This document shows positions 1 to 8,917 of a stretch of 64,000 nucleotides of DNA, in pieces. Location: NCBI GenBank assembly GCA_041398825.1, contig JAWKTX010000015.1, positions 75,715-139,714 on the forward strand, written 5' to 3'. Made by a program: the position numbers and the translations under genes. Below the pieces are notes generated by a model that saw only the letters and a program-made list of their open reading frames with translations, searched no databases and was not told the DNA's origin. This stretch comes from Planctomycetaceae bacterium. GTDB taxonomy: Bacteria > Planctomycetota > Planctomycetia > Planctomycetales > Planctomycetaceae. The stretch's first letter is position 1. Every line of letters begins with the position of its first letter.

Positions 1-1292
1 CCAGTGACAGTTGCAGCAACCGTCTTTTCAATCCGATCATGGAAATCCAGTCGTCCCTTTCGGTCAGTGACCAGATCTTCTGTCAGCCATTCGCGTTGCG
101 AACCGCCCAGATAACGGTCCATGACTGTATTCGCAATCGCAGGCGAAATACCGGTCATACTGTTGGTGAGAACGACGATGCCAAGATTCTCGTCTGGCAC
201 CATCAGCACATGCGAGTACATGCCATCGTAGCCGCCACCATGCGACACCGTCATTCGTCCTTTGTAATCGGACAGCACCCAGCCTAATCCATATCCACGA
301 AAGTGTGTCGACGGAAATCGCTTCTGATAACCGGAACTTACAGACATCACGTTGTGGACTTTCCACATTCGATCTGATGATCGTCTGGAAAACAATGACG
401 TCCCATCAGGCAGCTCTCCACGGTTGAGCTGAACGATCAGCCATTTTGCCATGTCATTCGTACTCGAAATAATCCCGCCGGCTGCCGCCATTGTGTCCCA
501 GTTGACCCAGGGGATGGGTGTGACGGATTCAGGTGTCGGTTTATGCGGCGTTGCAATGTTGCTGGTCGACTGCAGGGCGGAGACAGACGCAAGCGTGCGA
601 TTCATTCCAACGGGCTTTAAGATTCTCTGAGCAACAAAGTCCGACCAGCTGTTTCCGCTCGCCTTGGCAATCACTTCACCGGCTGCCAGAAACATCAGAT
701 TGCTGTATCCATAACTGGCACGGAATTGTCCTTCTGGTTTCAAATGCCGGGCTCTGCGCAGAACTTCTTCCGGGGAATACGGAGTGCCCCACCAAAGCAG
801 GTCGCCGCTGAAAGTCCCAAGGCCACTGCGGTGACAAAGCAAATCATCGATGCGAAGCTCCGAGGAGACCCAGGGGTCGTACAATTGAAGCCACGGAAGA
901 TACTTCTGAACCCGATCACTCAAATCCAGAACGCCGTCTTCCTCTAGGATCGCCAATGCAGCCGATGTGAACGCCTTGGAGTTTGAGGCAATTGCAAACA
1001 GAGTATCCCCATCCACCAACTCCTCCCTGCCAAGCTCCCGCACGCCGAATCCTTCGGAGAAAATCACCTGCCCGTCCCTGACAATGGACACTGCCAGACC
1101 GGGGACGCCCCAGCGAACCCTCGCTTCGGAAATTGCTGAACGAATCGCTTCGACATCAACATCCTGCCCCGCGGAACCAACGGGAACTGACAAGACCTGC
1201 GATTGCGCTGGAGTTGTTTCGACCTGAGCGAACGACGGCCCGGAAGCACACAAGGCAACCAGCCACATCACAAGAAGTACGCAGTTCTTCAT
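1..1292 (-). CDS. Secreted serine hydrolase, class C beta-lactamase / penicillin-binding fold (3' end outside window)
   Basis: The frame is open from an ATG at 1292 to the left edge, giving 430 codons without a stop. A signal peptide occupies about residues 1-23 (ending SFAQ). The three active-site motifs of the class C beta-lactamase / DD-peptidase fold are present: SxxK as SNSK (Ser103, Lys106), YxN as YSN (196-198) and HGG at 351-353. The family hydrolyses amide or ester bonds by an acyl-serine route; members of this EstB/ClbP-like group are esterases, peptidases or of unknown substrate, so antibiotic resistance should not be assumed. The product is probably periplasmic. It is divergent from the SnoaL-like gene to its right. 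Confidence 0.88.
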   Translation of the reverse strand, partial: MKNCVLLVMWLVALCASGPSFAQVETTPAQSQVLSVPVGSAGQDVDVEAIRSAISEARVRWGVPGLAVSIVRDGQVIFSEGFGVRELGREELVDGDTLFAIASNSKAFTSAALAILEEDGVLDLSDRVQKYLPWLQLYDPWVSSELRIDDLLCHRSGLGTFSGDLLWWGTPYSPEEVLRRARHLKPEGQFRASYGYSNLMFLAAGEVIAKASGNSWSDFVAQRILKPVGMNRTLASVSALQSTSNIATPHKPTPESVTPIPWVNWDTMAAAGGIISSTNDMAKWLIVQLNRGELPDGTSLFSRRSSDRMWKVHNVMSVSSGYQKRFPSTHFRGYGLGWVLSDYKGRMTVSHGGGYDGMYSHVLMVPDENLGIVVLTNSMTGISPAIANTVMDRYLGGSQREWLTEDLVTDRKGRLDFHDRIEKTVAATVT

Positions 1293-2222
1293 TCCACGCC
1301 TCGAATCGTCACCAGTCAGTATTTGGAACACGAACTTATTCGGCTGCAACACCAAACAGGCCAAACATCATAGCATTGAATCGCCGTCCAACCGCACGCC
1401 ACACAGGATCCAAAAACAACAGGAATTCGAATTTGTCAGGAACTCTCCTTGCTCTGGAATTCGTATCCGCACTTATCGACGTCGAATAATGGGCCAGCGA
1501 ATCACTGGCTCAGCAATGCTTCTCCGGTGGGCAGCAAACACGTCTTCGATGCGCACTGCACAGTCGCTCGTCAAAAACTTTTCCTATCAGGCAGCATGGT
1601 CTAACCTAACTGTCCATTGAAAAACCGGGACAGGCAGGCAGGATGACTGGAAACCATCGTATTGTCAGGTCTCCTGCTCGAGCCAGTCCCGTTTTTCAAT
1701 AGGCTGCTAATTAAGCTAAGAGTTCTTTCTTTGGGCGACAAAGGCAAGCGAATTCTGTTTGCGTCACATATGTGACCATGGACATTCTCAGATTCGTTTC
1801 GCTGGTATCACAGACATCACAAATTGAGTATCGTTGCGGTAGAGCAGATTCACTGTTCGTTGAAGTTCGTCGCACGTCTCTCGCTTGCGCAATGCCTGAA
1901 CCATTTTCAGAGGTTCCACGCGAGATCATTCGCGGGGAAAGCAACAACGAAGTTTCCTGACAGCTCATACAGGACGTGCCGAATAAACAGGAAGTCGAAC
2001 CGGAGACATCCACGCAATCACGGCCTTACGAGATGTCAGACCCGGGATCAAACTGCGATCCCGGCAACATCGTCTGTTGGAAGAAGCTTTCTGTTCACTT
2101 CAGGATTCCGGCGAACCACGCGCTGCACGCGAGGAGACGGAAGAGCCGGACTGATCGTCAACATCGCACATGTCCGCAGCGTGAACATCGTGTTCATTTC
2201 TCAAAAGGATGCAACGGCTGCC
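1293..2222. other. Gene-poor intergenic region with one dispersed repeat copy
   Basis: About 930 bases between divergent genes. It carries repeat copy A (1608-1711). Overlapping open frames occur on both strands between 1711 and 2314, but none resembles a known protein or has a convincing ribosome-binding site, so I do not call them. The left part presumably holds the promoter of the serine hydrolase. Confidence 0.5.
1608..1711 (+). repeat. Dispersed palindromic repeat, copy A
   Basis: One of four roughly 100-bp copies in the window (others at 20488, 29496 and 32664). It begins with CTGTCCATTGAAAAACCGGG and ends with CCAGTCCCGTTTTTCAATAG, which are imperfect inverted repeats of each other. 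The interior has a second pair, GACTGG and CCAGTC, around a variable centre followed by GGTCTCCTGCTCGAG. The size, lack of coding capacity and terminal inverted repeats suggest a MITE-like or REP-like element. No target-site duplication is obvious. Confidence 0.8.
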
Positions 2223-2642
2223 ATGGAAACAGATCCATCCCTCAGCGCGATCGCCGCAGAACTCGATTCGATGCACGCCAGTGCACGTCAGGCGTTTTGC
2301 GCCAGGGACATTGATGCATACAGAACGTTCTTCACGGAAGACCTTCGCTACATTCAGGCTGATGGGAAACAGATTAACCGCGATGAACTCTTGCGTCACG
2401 TCAGGAAACAACTGTCCCAATTCAAAACTGTCGATTCTGAAATGACTCGCGAATCCATTGCTGTAAATAACAACGGAACCGCAACTCCAATTCTGAACCA
2501 GACAGGCATCTATACACTTTCGGTTTTCGTATTCTTCACAAGAACCTGGAACATCAATCGCCGCGGAAAATACACCTACCGAAAGACAGATGGCCGTTGG
2601 CAGATCTGTCATGTTGAAGTCTTTTCTGAAACAGTAAACTGA
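2223..2642 (+). CDS. SnoaL/NTF2-like (DUF4440-type) small protein
   Basis: A 139-residue protein of the NTF2-like size. The pattern is typical of DUF4440/SnoaL proteins: an N-terminal helix with a run like ARQAFCARDIDAYRTFFTED, then a central region with a strand such as LRYIQADGK, and a C-terminal WQICHVEVFSE strand. Members form a cone-shaped alpha+beta barrel that binds or transforms small molecules, or act as immunity-like domains; no substrate can be named here. No signal peptide is visible. The frame is open further upstream to 1824, but the extra residues look non-coding, so I chose ATG 2223; an AAGGA lies somewhat far upstream (about 13 bases). The start is uncertain. Confidence 0.65.
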   Translation: METDPSLSAIAAELDSMHASARQAFCARDIDAYRTFFTEDLRYIQADGKQINRDELLRHVRKQLSQFKTVDSEMTRESIAVNNNGTATPILNQTGIYTLSVFVFFTRTWNINRRGKYTYRKTDGRWQICHVEVFSETVN

Positions 2643-3692
2643 CATTCAACCGAAAGCCTGGAAAATCACTGTGCGGTAAATCACTGTGCGGTAATGGGGC
2701 TCGTGCATCTGAAAATCGTGCTGGTCGGCCGGCCACTGTTGGTTTTTCGCAATGGCCAGCGAGAGTCAAGTTCGTTCGATGACCTGTTCGGAGGAGGTGA
2801 CGTCAGGATCCAATTGCGCGACGCAGTCGAAACTGTCCATGTGATTCGCTACGCCAGACTCAAGGCACTGGCAACCACCATCTCAGATGTTCCCGGGTTG
2901 TCGTAATGTCTCAGGCGTCCTGACCTCAATCGTTCGAATCTCGCGAACTGCCTGACTGTAACCCGGATAACGCAGTCGCACTGCGCTGAGAAAACTTTGC
3001 AATTCCAACAGCCCCTTCGGAGCCAATCGGGTTGCACGCGACAAATGCGACAGCGGCTTATGACGACGTGAAGATCGCCGTTCCTGCACGAACGCTTGTT
3101 ACATTGGCCGAGCATCGTCGAAGCGATTGACCTGACATAAATCATTTTGACGACCACAGACACCTGCCGCGTGTGGCAACGCATAACCCCATCGTTTCAT
3201 GACCATATCGTTTTGAGTGAACGATGCTGGAGGCCCACAAAGGGGCGCAACACCTGGAAATATCAGGTCCGGAATCCGATTGACCGACGATTCCGACGAA
3301 GTCTGCTTCCCAAACATCGCATTCTGGACAGGTCCATCAGATTAGCGTTGCTGGTGGGGAATTCCTGAAATAGAGTTCGTCCGGACATCCAGCTTCCAGA
3401 AACTCACGGGCTGTTTTGCGGTGACTCCGCGATCTGCGTTGCCGCTCGAAACACAGGACAGAATTTGCTGTGCCCGGCTGTTGGTTCCGCATTCCGCTTC
3501 CATTCGCGATCCGGACGAACGTTGAATCCAGTCGTTCACCTGCGTTTGGCCGGAAGTGCCGGTTCGGCCTCAGGCGTTTTCCTGCGGCGAACACTGGCTT
3601 CATGAATGACGGAAATTTACGGTTGTCCCGGCCTTTGTCCTCTGCCCGTCCTGCGGCAGAACACCATGCCCTTCTGTTGTGAAATTCAGTCA
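2643..3692. other. Gene-poor region, possibly degenerate
   Basis: About 1 kb before the SulP gene. It starts with a perfect 15-bp tandem duplication (2663-2692). Several short frames exist on both strands (for example 2694-2906 plus and 2883-3089 minus), but none is family-like and they are interrupted by stops, as expected for decayed sequence. I see no RNA gene in it. Confidence 0.45.
2663..2692. repeat. Perfect 15-bp tandem duplication
   Basis: The unit AAATCACTGTGCGGT is present twice head to tail. It is probably a slippage product; similar short duplications occur at 29476, 59516 and 63613. Confidence 0.85.
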
Positions 3693-5447
3693 ATGCTTGA
3701 TTTGTTTGCGTCCGGAGAACAGAACGTTAAGAACGACGTTTTGTCCGGAATCACGGTTGCTCTGGCTCTTGTCCCTGAAGCGGTAGCGTTTGCATTTGTT
3801 GCGGGCGTCTCACCGATCATAGGTCTGTATTCGGCGTTCTTCCTGGGTCTGATCACCGCGATCTTCGGCGGCCGTCCGGGCATGATTTCCGGGGCCACCG
3901 GCGCGATGGCTGTTGTCGTGGTTACACTGGTTGCACAACATGGCATTGAGTTCATGTTCCCCACCGTCATCCTCTGCGGGCTGCTTCAGGTCGTTGTTGG
4001 GTTGTGTCGCCTGGGCAAACTGATTCGTATGGTTCCCCATCCGGTCATGCTGGGGTTTGTCAACGGACTTGCAATCGTCATCTTCACGGCTCAGTTCGGC
4101 AGCTTCAAAACGGTAAGCAATGTTGGGCGCCTGACCTACATGCAGGGACCAGCGCTGTGGATCATGCTGGGATTGATTGGCATAACGATGGCTATCATCT
4201 GGTTGCTGCCGAAACTCACACGAGCCATACCCGCCTCACTCACAGCCATTCTTTTCGTCAGCGCCTTATCCGTGGTCCTGAATGCGACGCTCGATCCGAG
4301 CCTGGCAGCACAGAACCAGCGACGTGTTGTTCTGACGGTCGGCGACATGCTTTACACGAATGCCATCGCCAATGCGGCATCTTCTGTCGAAGACACACCT
4401 GCAACAGATCCTCTCACTGACAATGATCTTCCGGAAGGATCAATGGCGACTGCAACGCGATTGCCGGAAGTCCCACCGGAGGCCGTCAGCCTGAGCGCCG
4501 GATTACCTCGACCATTTTTTCTGGACTTTGCTCTGCCACCGTTCACACCGGGCACGCTTTTCATCATCCTGCCTTATGCATTAACGCTGGCAGCCGTCGG
4601 TTTGATTGAGTCTCTGATGACACTGACTCTGGTCGATGAGATTACGGAAACACGTGGATCCGGTAATCGGGAGTGTCTCGGGCAGGGACTTGCAAATATC
4701 CTGTGCGGTCTGTTTGGAGGCATGGGGGGCTGCGCGATGATTGGCCAGTCACTGATCAATGTCAATTCCGGTGGACGCGGACGCTTGTCCGGAATTGTTG
4801 CCGCAGTCTGTCTGTTATTGTTTGTGCTGTTTCTGAGTCCGTTGATCGAAATGATTCCCATGGCAGCGCTTGTTGGCGTGATGTTCATGGTGGTGATCGG
4901 CACATTCGAATGGGCTTCTCTGCGAATGATGCGCAAGGTGCCCGCATCGGACTATCTGGTCATGGTGATTGTGGCCGGCTACACAGTTCTCATGCACGAC
5001 CTGGCATCTGCCGTTGTGATTGGCATTATCGCTTCCGCTCTGGTGTTCGCATGGCAGCAGGCCAAACATGTGGGAGCGGATGTCAAGTTCAATGAATTCG
5101 GCAGCAAGATCTATCAGTTACATGGGCCACTGTTCTTCGCGTCCGTGACATCTTTCCGGGATCTGTTCGACCCGAAATCCGATCCGGACGACGTCGTCAT
5201 CGATTTCTACTATACCCGCGTTTACGACCAGTCCGGACTGGAAGCGATCAATTCCCTGGCTGAAAAGTACGCGCAGCTTAACAAACGGCTTCACCTGACT
5301 CATTTGAGTCCGGAATGTCGATCGCTGCTGGATCGGGCGGGAGATCTCGTGGAAGTCAACCTGTCAGAAGACCCGCAATACCATATCGCCACCGATCGCA
5401 TCACAACCGGGCCCATGATTCCGGCACCTGCGATGGCTGAAACTTAG
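3693..5447 (+). CDS. SulP-family anion permease with C-terminal STAS domain
   Basis: A 584-residue inner-membrane transporter of the SulP/SLC26 family, which moves sulfate, bicarbonate or other inorganic anions. The N-terminus has the family pattern DVLSGITVALALVPEAVAFA followed by GLYSAFFLGLITAIFGGRPG, and hydrophobic helices alternate through about residue 440. A STAS-like segment follows (IDFYYTRVYDQSGLEAINSL). A hydrophilic loop of about 60 residues, rich in D, T and P, interrupts the membrane domain near residues 215-275, which is longer than usual. The frame is open upstream to a codon at 3606, but the family-like sequence begins at MLDLF, so I chose ATG 3693. The last 4 bases overlap the end of the convergent SRPBCC gene. 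The substrate cannot be told from sequence. Confidence 0.9.
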   Translation: MLDLFASGEQNVKNDVLSGITVALALVPEAVAFAFVAGVSPIIGLYSAFFLGLITAIFGGRPGMISGATGAMAVVVVTLVAQHGIEFMFPTVILCGLLQVVVGLCRLGKLIRMVPHPVMLGFVNGLAIVIFTAQFGSFKTVSNVGRLTYMQGPALWIMLGLIGITMAIIWLLPKLTRAIPASLTAILFVSALSVVLNATLDPSLAAQNQRRVVLTVGDMLYTNAIANAASSVEDTPATDPLTDNDLPEGSMATATRLPEVPPEAVSLSAGLPRPFFLDFALPPFTPGTLFIILPYALTLAAVGLIESLMTLTLVDEITETRGSGNRECLGQGLANILCGLFGGMGGCAMIGQSLINVNSGGRGRLSGIVAAVCLLLFVLFLSPLIEMIPMAALVGVMFMVVIGTFEWASLRMMRKVPASDYLVMVIVAGYTVLMHDLASAVVIGIIASALVFAWQQAKHVGADVKFNEFGSKIYQLHGPLFFASVTSFRDLFDPKSDPDDVVIDFYYTRVYDQSGLEAINSLAEKYAQLNKRLHLTHLSPECRSLLDRAGDLVEVNLSEDPQYHIATDRITTGPMIPAPAMAET

Positions 5448-6409
5448 TGCAGGATTCCTGGCGGAAATTCATCGATCAGTGACTCGCAGTAATCTCTCAC
5501 GCTATCCATGTCCGATTCAATTGTGCCGGAGCAAAGGCGAACCAATGTGGGAGCCAGTAATCTGGCAATCACATTGTGTGGTCGGGATTCCATATGCATC
5601 GTGAGCGTTGTGGATGTGTTCATCGAACCATCAGGCTGAGTATCCTTCGCTCGTGGCTGAGAAACAGTGAAGACTGTGTCCCAAACTGCACCGCCCACAT
5701 CACTAACCATGCGGACCATGTGATTTTCCCGGAAGTCGACGACTTCCAGTGTGGTGCGGCATGTTCGGCCATTGATCGTACGCGTCTCATGAAATCGCGT
5801 TCCGGATCCATGCCTGCATTCCGACAAAAACTCAATGCCGGAAATACCCTGCACGGCCTGACGGAATTTGTCAGGATTCGAAATTACCTGAAACACCTTT
5901 GCCAAAGGTGCGTTCACCGTTCGTGAACATTCGAAGATCAGAGACTCAGGCGGATTACCAGCCGCCAGCATTCCCGCAACGCCGAACAGGGGCCAGACGA
6001 CTACACCAGCGATCCACATCCAGATCGGATGCGGGATCATCGCCAGGTTGAAAATGGTAGCTGCCAGCAGAATCAACAGGGCAATGACTGGCGGCATCAG
6101 ACTGCGTGACGGCGCAAGACGCCTGGCCACAAATCCCGCAATAAAGGCTCCCGCGCACCAGGCAAGAAGTACAATGACGAACGCTCCCGTCGGCAGCTGC
6201 GCAGCGAATTCCGCAAGCTGCTGAGGATTGTTAAAGTCGAAACCTTCCGGAGGCGGATAGATCGCGGAACTGATGGATTCAATCAATCCCACAGCGATGC
6301 CGCCGATCAAAAGTCCGGCTAGTGTGGCCGCGATTCGCTTCACCATCCGCCTGCCGGATGGGGGTTTGAGCGGTTGATTTGGTTTTCCCTTGGATTGTTC
6401 GACAGACAT
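5444..6409 (-). CDS. Membrane-anchored SRPBCC (polyketide cyclase/START-like) protein
   Basis: A 321-residue protein with a basic N-terminus and about four transmembrane helices in residues 25-150 (segments such as LAGLLIGGIAVGL and FVIVLLAWCAGAFIAGFVA). From about residue 158 a soluble domain follows with the SRPBCC pattern: CSRTVNAPLAKVFQVISNPD at its start, and a long C-terminal helix. SRPBCC domains form a deep hydrophobic ligand pocket; here it is tethered to the membrane, so a lipid or hydrophobic ligand is plausible but inferred. It lies 20 bases downstream of the GNAT gene on the same strand, suggesting co-transcription, and overlaps the SulP stop codon tail to tail by 4 bases. Confidence 0.78.
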   Translation of the reverse strand: MSVEQSKGKPNQPLKPPSGRRMVKRIAATLAGLLIGGIAVGLIESISSAIYPPPEGFDFNNPQQLAEFAAQLPTGAFVIVLLAWCAGAFIAGFVARRLAPSRSLMPPVIALLILLAATIFNLAMIPHPIWMWIAGVVVWPLFGVAGMLAAGNPPESLIFECSRTVNAPLAKVFQVISNPDKFRQAVQGISGIEFLSECRHGSGTRFHETRTINGRTCRTTLEVVDFRENHMVRMVSDVGGAVWDTVFTVSQPRAKDTQPDGSMNTSTTLTMHMESRPHNVIARLLAPTLVRLCSGTIESDMDSVRDYCESLIDEFPPGILH

Positions 6410-6429
6410 ACTGTTTCTTTCTTCAGGTA

Positions 6430-6843
6430 CTACATTTCGGACGGGCGCAACAGCCAGCAGGACTGGTGTTGTTCCATTCCGATGTGCGGGTAGTACGTTT
6501 CAGCAGCAGGGGCAGCCAGCAGGATGAGTGTTGTATTCAGGCCGACCGCCTGGTGTGTTTTCTGGATCAGAAGGCGTCCAATCCCCCGTTTTTGCCATGA
6601 ACGGTCGACGGCCAGATCCGACAAATAGGTACAGTAAGCCCGATCGGAGATCGCGCGGCTGACCCCGACCAGCAGCCCATTCCGTCGGGCCGTGACAATC
6701 GTGGTCGCGTTTCTTAGCATCATTTCCATTCGCGCCAAATCGTCAACGGGCCGGCGTTCTGCCAGTGTCGATCGACGCAGAACATCAACAAAGTCTGTGA
6801 CCGACAGCTGTGGCTCGATTTGAATGGTGATGTCGTTCAGCAT
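6430..6843 (-). CDS. GNAT-family N-acetyltransferase
   Basis: A 137-residue cytosolic protein of single-domain GNAT size. The acetyl-CoA-binding motif A is clear: YLSDLAVDRSWQKRGIGRLL, with the R/Q-x-x-G-x-G/A core as QKRGIGR. The C-terminal YYPHIGMEQHQSCW matches motif B (YxxxGM). The acceptor substrate is unknown. It is the first gene of an apparent two-gene unit with the SRPBCC protein, with a divergent promoter region of about 200 bases separating it from the secreted protein at 7040. Confidence 0.85.
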   Translation of the reverse strand: MLNDITIQIEPQLSVTDFVDVLRRSTLAERRPVDDLARMEMMLRNATTIVTARRNGLLVGVSRAISDRAYCTYLSDLAVDRSWQKRGIGRLLIQKTHQAVGLNTTLILLAAPAAETYYPHIGMEQHQSCWLLRPSEM

Positions 6844-7039
6844 TGGTAATTTCGGGTTTTCGTTGGTTTAGAGAAATTTGCCAGGATTCCTGAGCGTTGG
6901 GCGAACCGGGAGCAGAACAGCGGCAGGACTGCTACTCTACATGACAGGAATCGCCAAGCGGCCTGTACGCTTGCAAGCTGTTTCGATAGATTCAGTCGCT
7001 TCAACGACTCTCACTTTACCAAATCAAGAAGGACTTCCC

Positions 7040-8782
7040 ATGATTCGAGCTCGATTCACCTGCGCGCTGGTGGCATCGACGCTGGCGTTGGCAGGCATGT
7101 TCGGAACAGCTCATGGCCAGACGCTGCTGTCAGGCGATCAGGTATTACCGAAAGACACCTACATCTACGTGGCGGTACCCAGCATGGAACGAATGAAGCA
7201 GGGATTCAACGCTTCGTCCACCGGTCAGATGATAGCCGACCCGGCATTTGACGACTTCAAAGCAGAACTCAAGTCCGCGTTCTCTTCTGAGGTCAATGAA
7301 GCATTTGCAAATGTTCAGGATACTCTGGGCCTGACTGTGGAAGAACTGCTGGAGATTCCATCCGGAGAATTCAGTTTTGCCATTTCTTCTGTGGGCAACA
7401 ACATTGGCATCGTACTGATTGCTGATTACGGCGACCACGAATCTCAGGTCACCGGACTGCTTGAAAAAGCTCAGGCCGGGCTGTCTCAGGCACCCAACCT
7501 GGAACTCAATCCGACCACGATCGATGGTACAGAAGTAACGATGTACACCGTTACCGGCAAAGCTGCTCAGGCAACCCCGCTGGCAAAGGAATTTGGATGG
7601 TTTCAGAAGGACGGCCGATTGGTGTTCTGTACCAACAGCGCCATCATGGATTCGATTCTGACCAACTGGACTTCAGGTGAAGACGGGCTTCGATCGAACA
7701 ACGTTTTCAGCTATGTCATGGAAAAGTGTCACAGTGACGACGACAAGAATATGGTCGTAGCGTTTGTCGATCCACTGGGCCTTGCAACAAAAGTCATTCA
7801 GTCGGGTTCACTGGGACCGCAGATTACACCGCAGGCCAGCATGGGTCTGATGATGTTGCCAGCGTTTGGACTGAACCAGCTGAAAGGTTTTGGTTCTGTC
7901 GGACAGATGAACGTTGATGGATTTGAAGCGGTTTCCCGCTCTTTCATCTACTCCGAACAACCCCCTCAGGCACTGATGCGAGTCTTCATGCTGGACGAAG
8001 TTAATCCTGCGCCTCCAGCCTGGGTCAAAGAAGGAACCAGCGCGTATCTTTCGACCAAATGGAATATCACGGAAGCCTACGCCGCAATTGAGTCACTCGT
8101 AGACGGCTTTCAGGGTGCTGGTGCTCTGGCGGGTATGATTGATGGTCTGGCGACACAGGGACCTCAAATTCACATCAAGACAGATGTGATCGATCAACTG
8201 GATGGAACTGTACAGTTTGTCTCGGCACCCGGCGAAGAAGCTGGCAATGACCAAATGCTGTTTTCACTGGGCGTCCGTGATAACGCTGCCATGACCGACC
8301 TGCTGACTCGGCTGACATCAGAACCCGGATTTCCGGGTGAATCACGAGAGTTTCAGGGCGTCACGCTCTACGAAATTTCAGCCACAGGCGATAAGCCTGT
8401 CACCTTCACAGTCGCCAATAATCAGTTGATGATTGGGGTTGGTGGAACAATGGTTGAACAGGCACTGAGAAACGACACCGACACTCCGTCACTGGCCGAA
8501 GCTGCGGACTACAGGAAGATTTCTGAGCACTTCAAACCTGGCGCTGTTGCCGTCAGCTACAGCCATCCAGCCGCCCAGTATCGCTCTCTGTACGAAATGC
8601 TCAAGAGCGGAAGTGCGGCAGATCAGTTCCCAGGCATGGATGAAATCTTTGAACGCATCGACTTCACGCGTCTGCCTCCATTCGAAGCCATTGAAAAATA
8701 TCTGGCTCCAGCTGGTGGCTACTGGGTCGGTGACGAAAACGGCGTGCTGATGGAGCAGTTCTCACTGAAACCTGGCAACTAA
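7040..8782 (+). CDS. Large secreted protein of unknown function
   Basis: A 580-residue exported protein with a clear signal peptide (about residues 1-26, ending TAHG before QTLLSG). The mature part has repeated alpha/beta-like segments but no motif that I can assign with confidence; it resembles DUF3352-like surface proteins of planctomycetes only in general layout. An AAGGA eight bases before ATG 7040 supports this start, although the frame is open to 6878. A strong intrinsic terminator follows (8831-8871), so it is probably monocistronic. Confidence 0.8.
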   Translation: MIRARFTCALVASTLALAGMFGTAHGQTLLSGDQVLPKDTYIYVAVPSMERMKQGFNASSTGQMIADPAFDDFKAELKSAFSSEVNEAFANVQDTLGLTVEELLEIPSGEFSFAISSVGNNIGIVLIADYGDHESQVTGLLEKAQAGLSQAPNLELNPTTIDGTEVTMYTVTGKAAQATPLAKEFGWFQKDGRLVFCTNSAIMDSILTNWTSGEDGLRSNNVFSYVMEKCHSDDDKNMVVAFVDPLGLATKVIQSGSLGPQITPQASMGLMMLPAFGLNQLKGFGSVGQMNVDGFEAVSRSFIYSEQPPQALMRVFMLDEVNPAPPAWVKEGTSAYLSTKWNITEAYAAIESLVDGFQGAGALAGMIDGLATQGPQIHIKTDVIDQLDGTVQFVSAPGEEAGNDQMLFSLGVRDNAAMTDLLTRLTSEPGFPGESREFQGVTLYEISATGDKPVTFTVANNQLMIGVGGTMVEQALRNDTDTPSLAEAADYRKISEHFKPGAVAVSYSHPAAQYRSLYEMLKSGSAADQFPGMDEIFERIDFTRLPPFEAIEKYLAPAGGYWVGDENGVLMEQFSLKPGN

Positions 8783-8830
8783 CGTTGTACCTGTGACTGG
8801 TTAAAGCTCCTGTCGCTCAGACAAAACAGT

Positions 8831-8871
8831 AAGCACCCGATTCGAATTTCCGAATTGGGTGCTTTCTTTTT
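8831..8871 (+). terminator. Rho-independent terminator
   Basis: AAGCACCCGATTCG pairs with CGAATTGGGTGCTT (14 bp with one G-T pair) around a short loop and is followed by TCTTTTT. It ends the transcript of the secreted protein at 7040. Confidence 0.92.
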
Positions 8872-8917
8872 GCGCGGTTGGTATCTTCCAGGTCCTGCCT
8901 CTTGGGAGTTGTAGACT

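Noticed and set aside
1..1292. Antibiotic-resistance beta-lactamase
   Set aside because: The SxxK/YxN/HGG fold is shared with esterases and peptidases; nothing here shows antibiotic hydrolysis.
1711..2013. 100-codon minus-strand frame
   Set aside because: Its stop lies in the end of repeat copy A and the translation is not protein-like.
2694..2906. 70-codon plus-strand frame
   Set aside because: No ribosome-binding site, no homology pattern; likely chance frame in decayed sequence.
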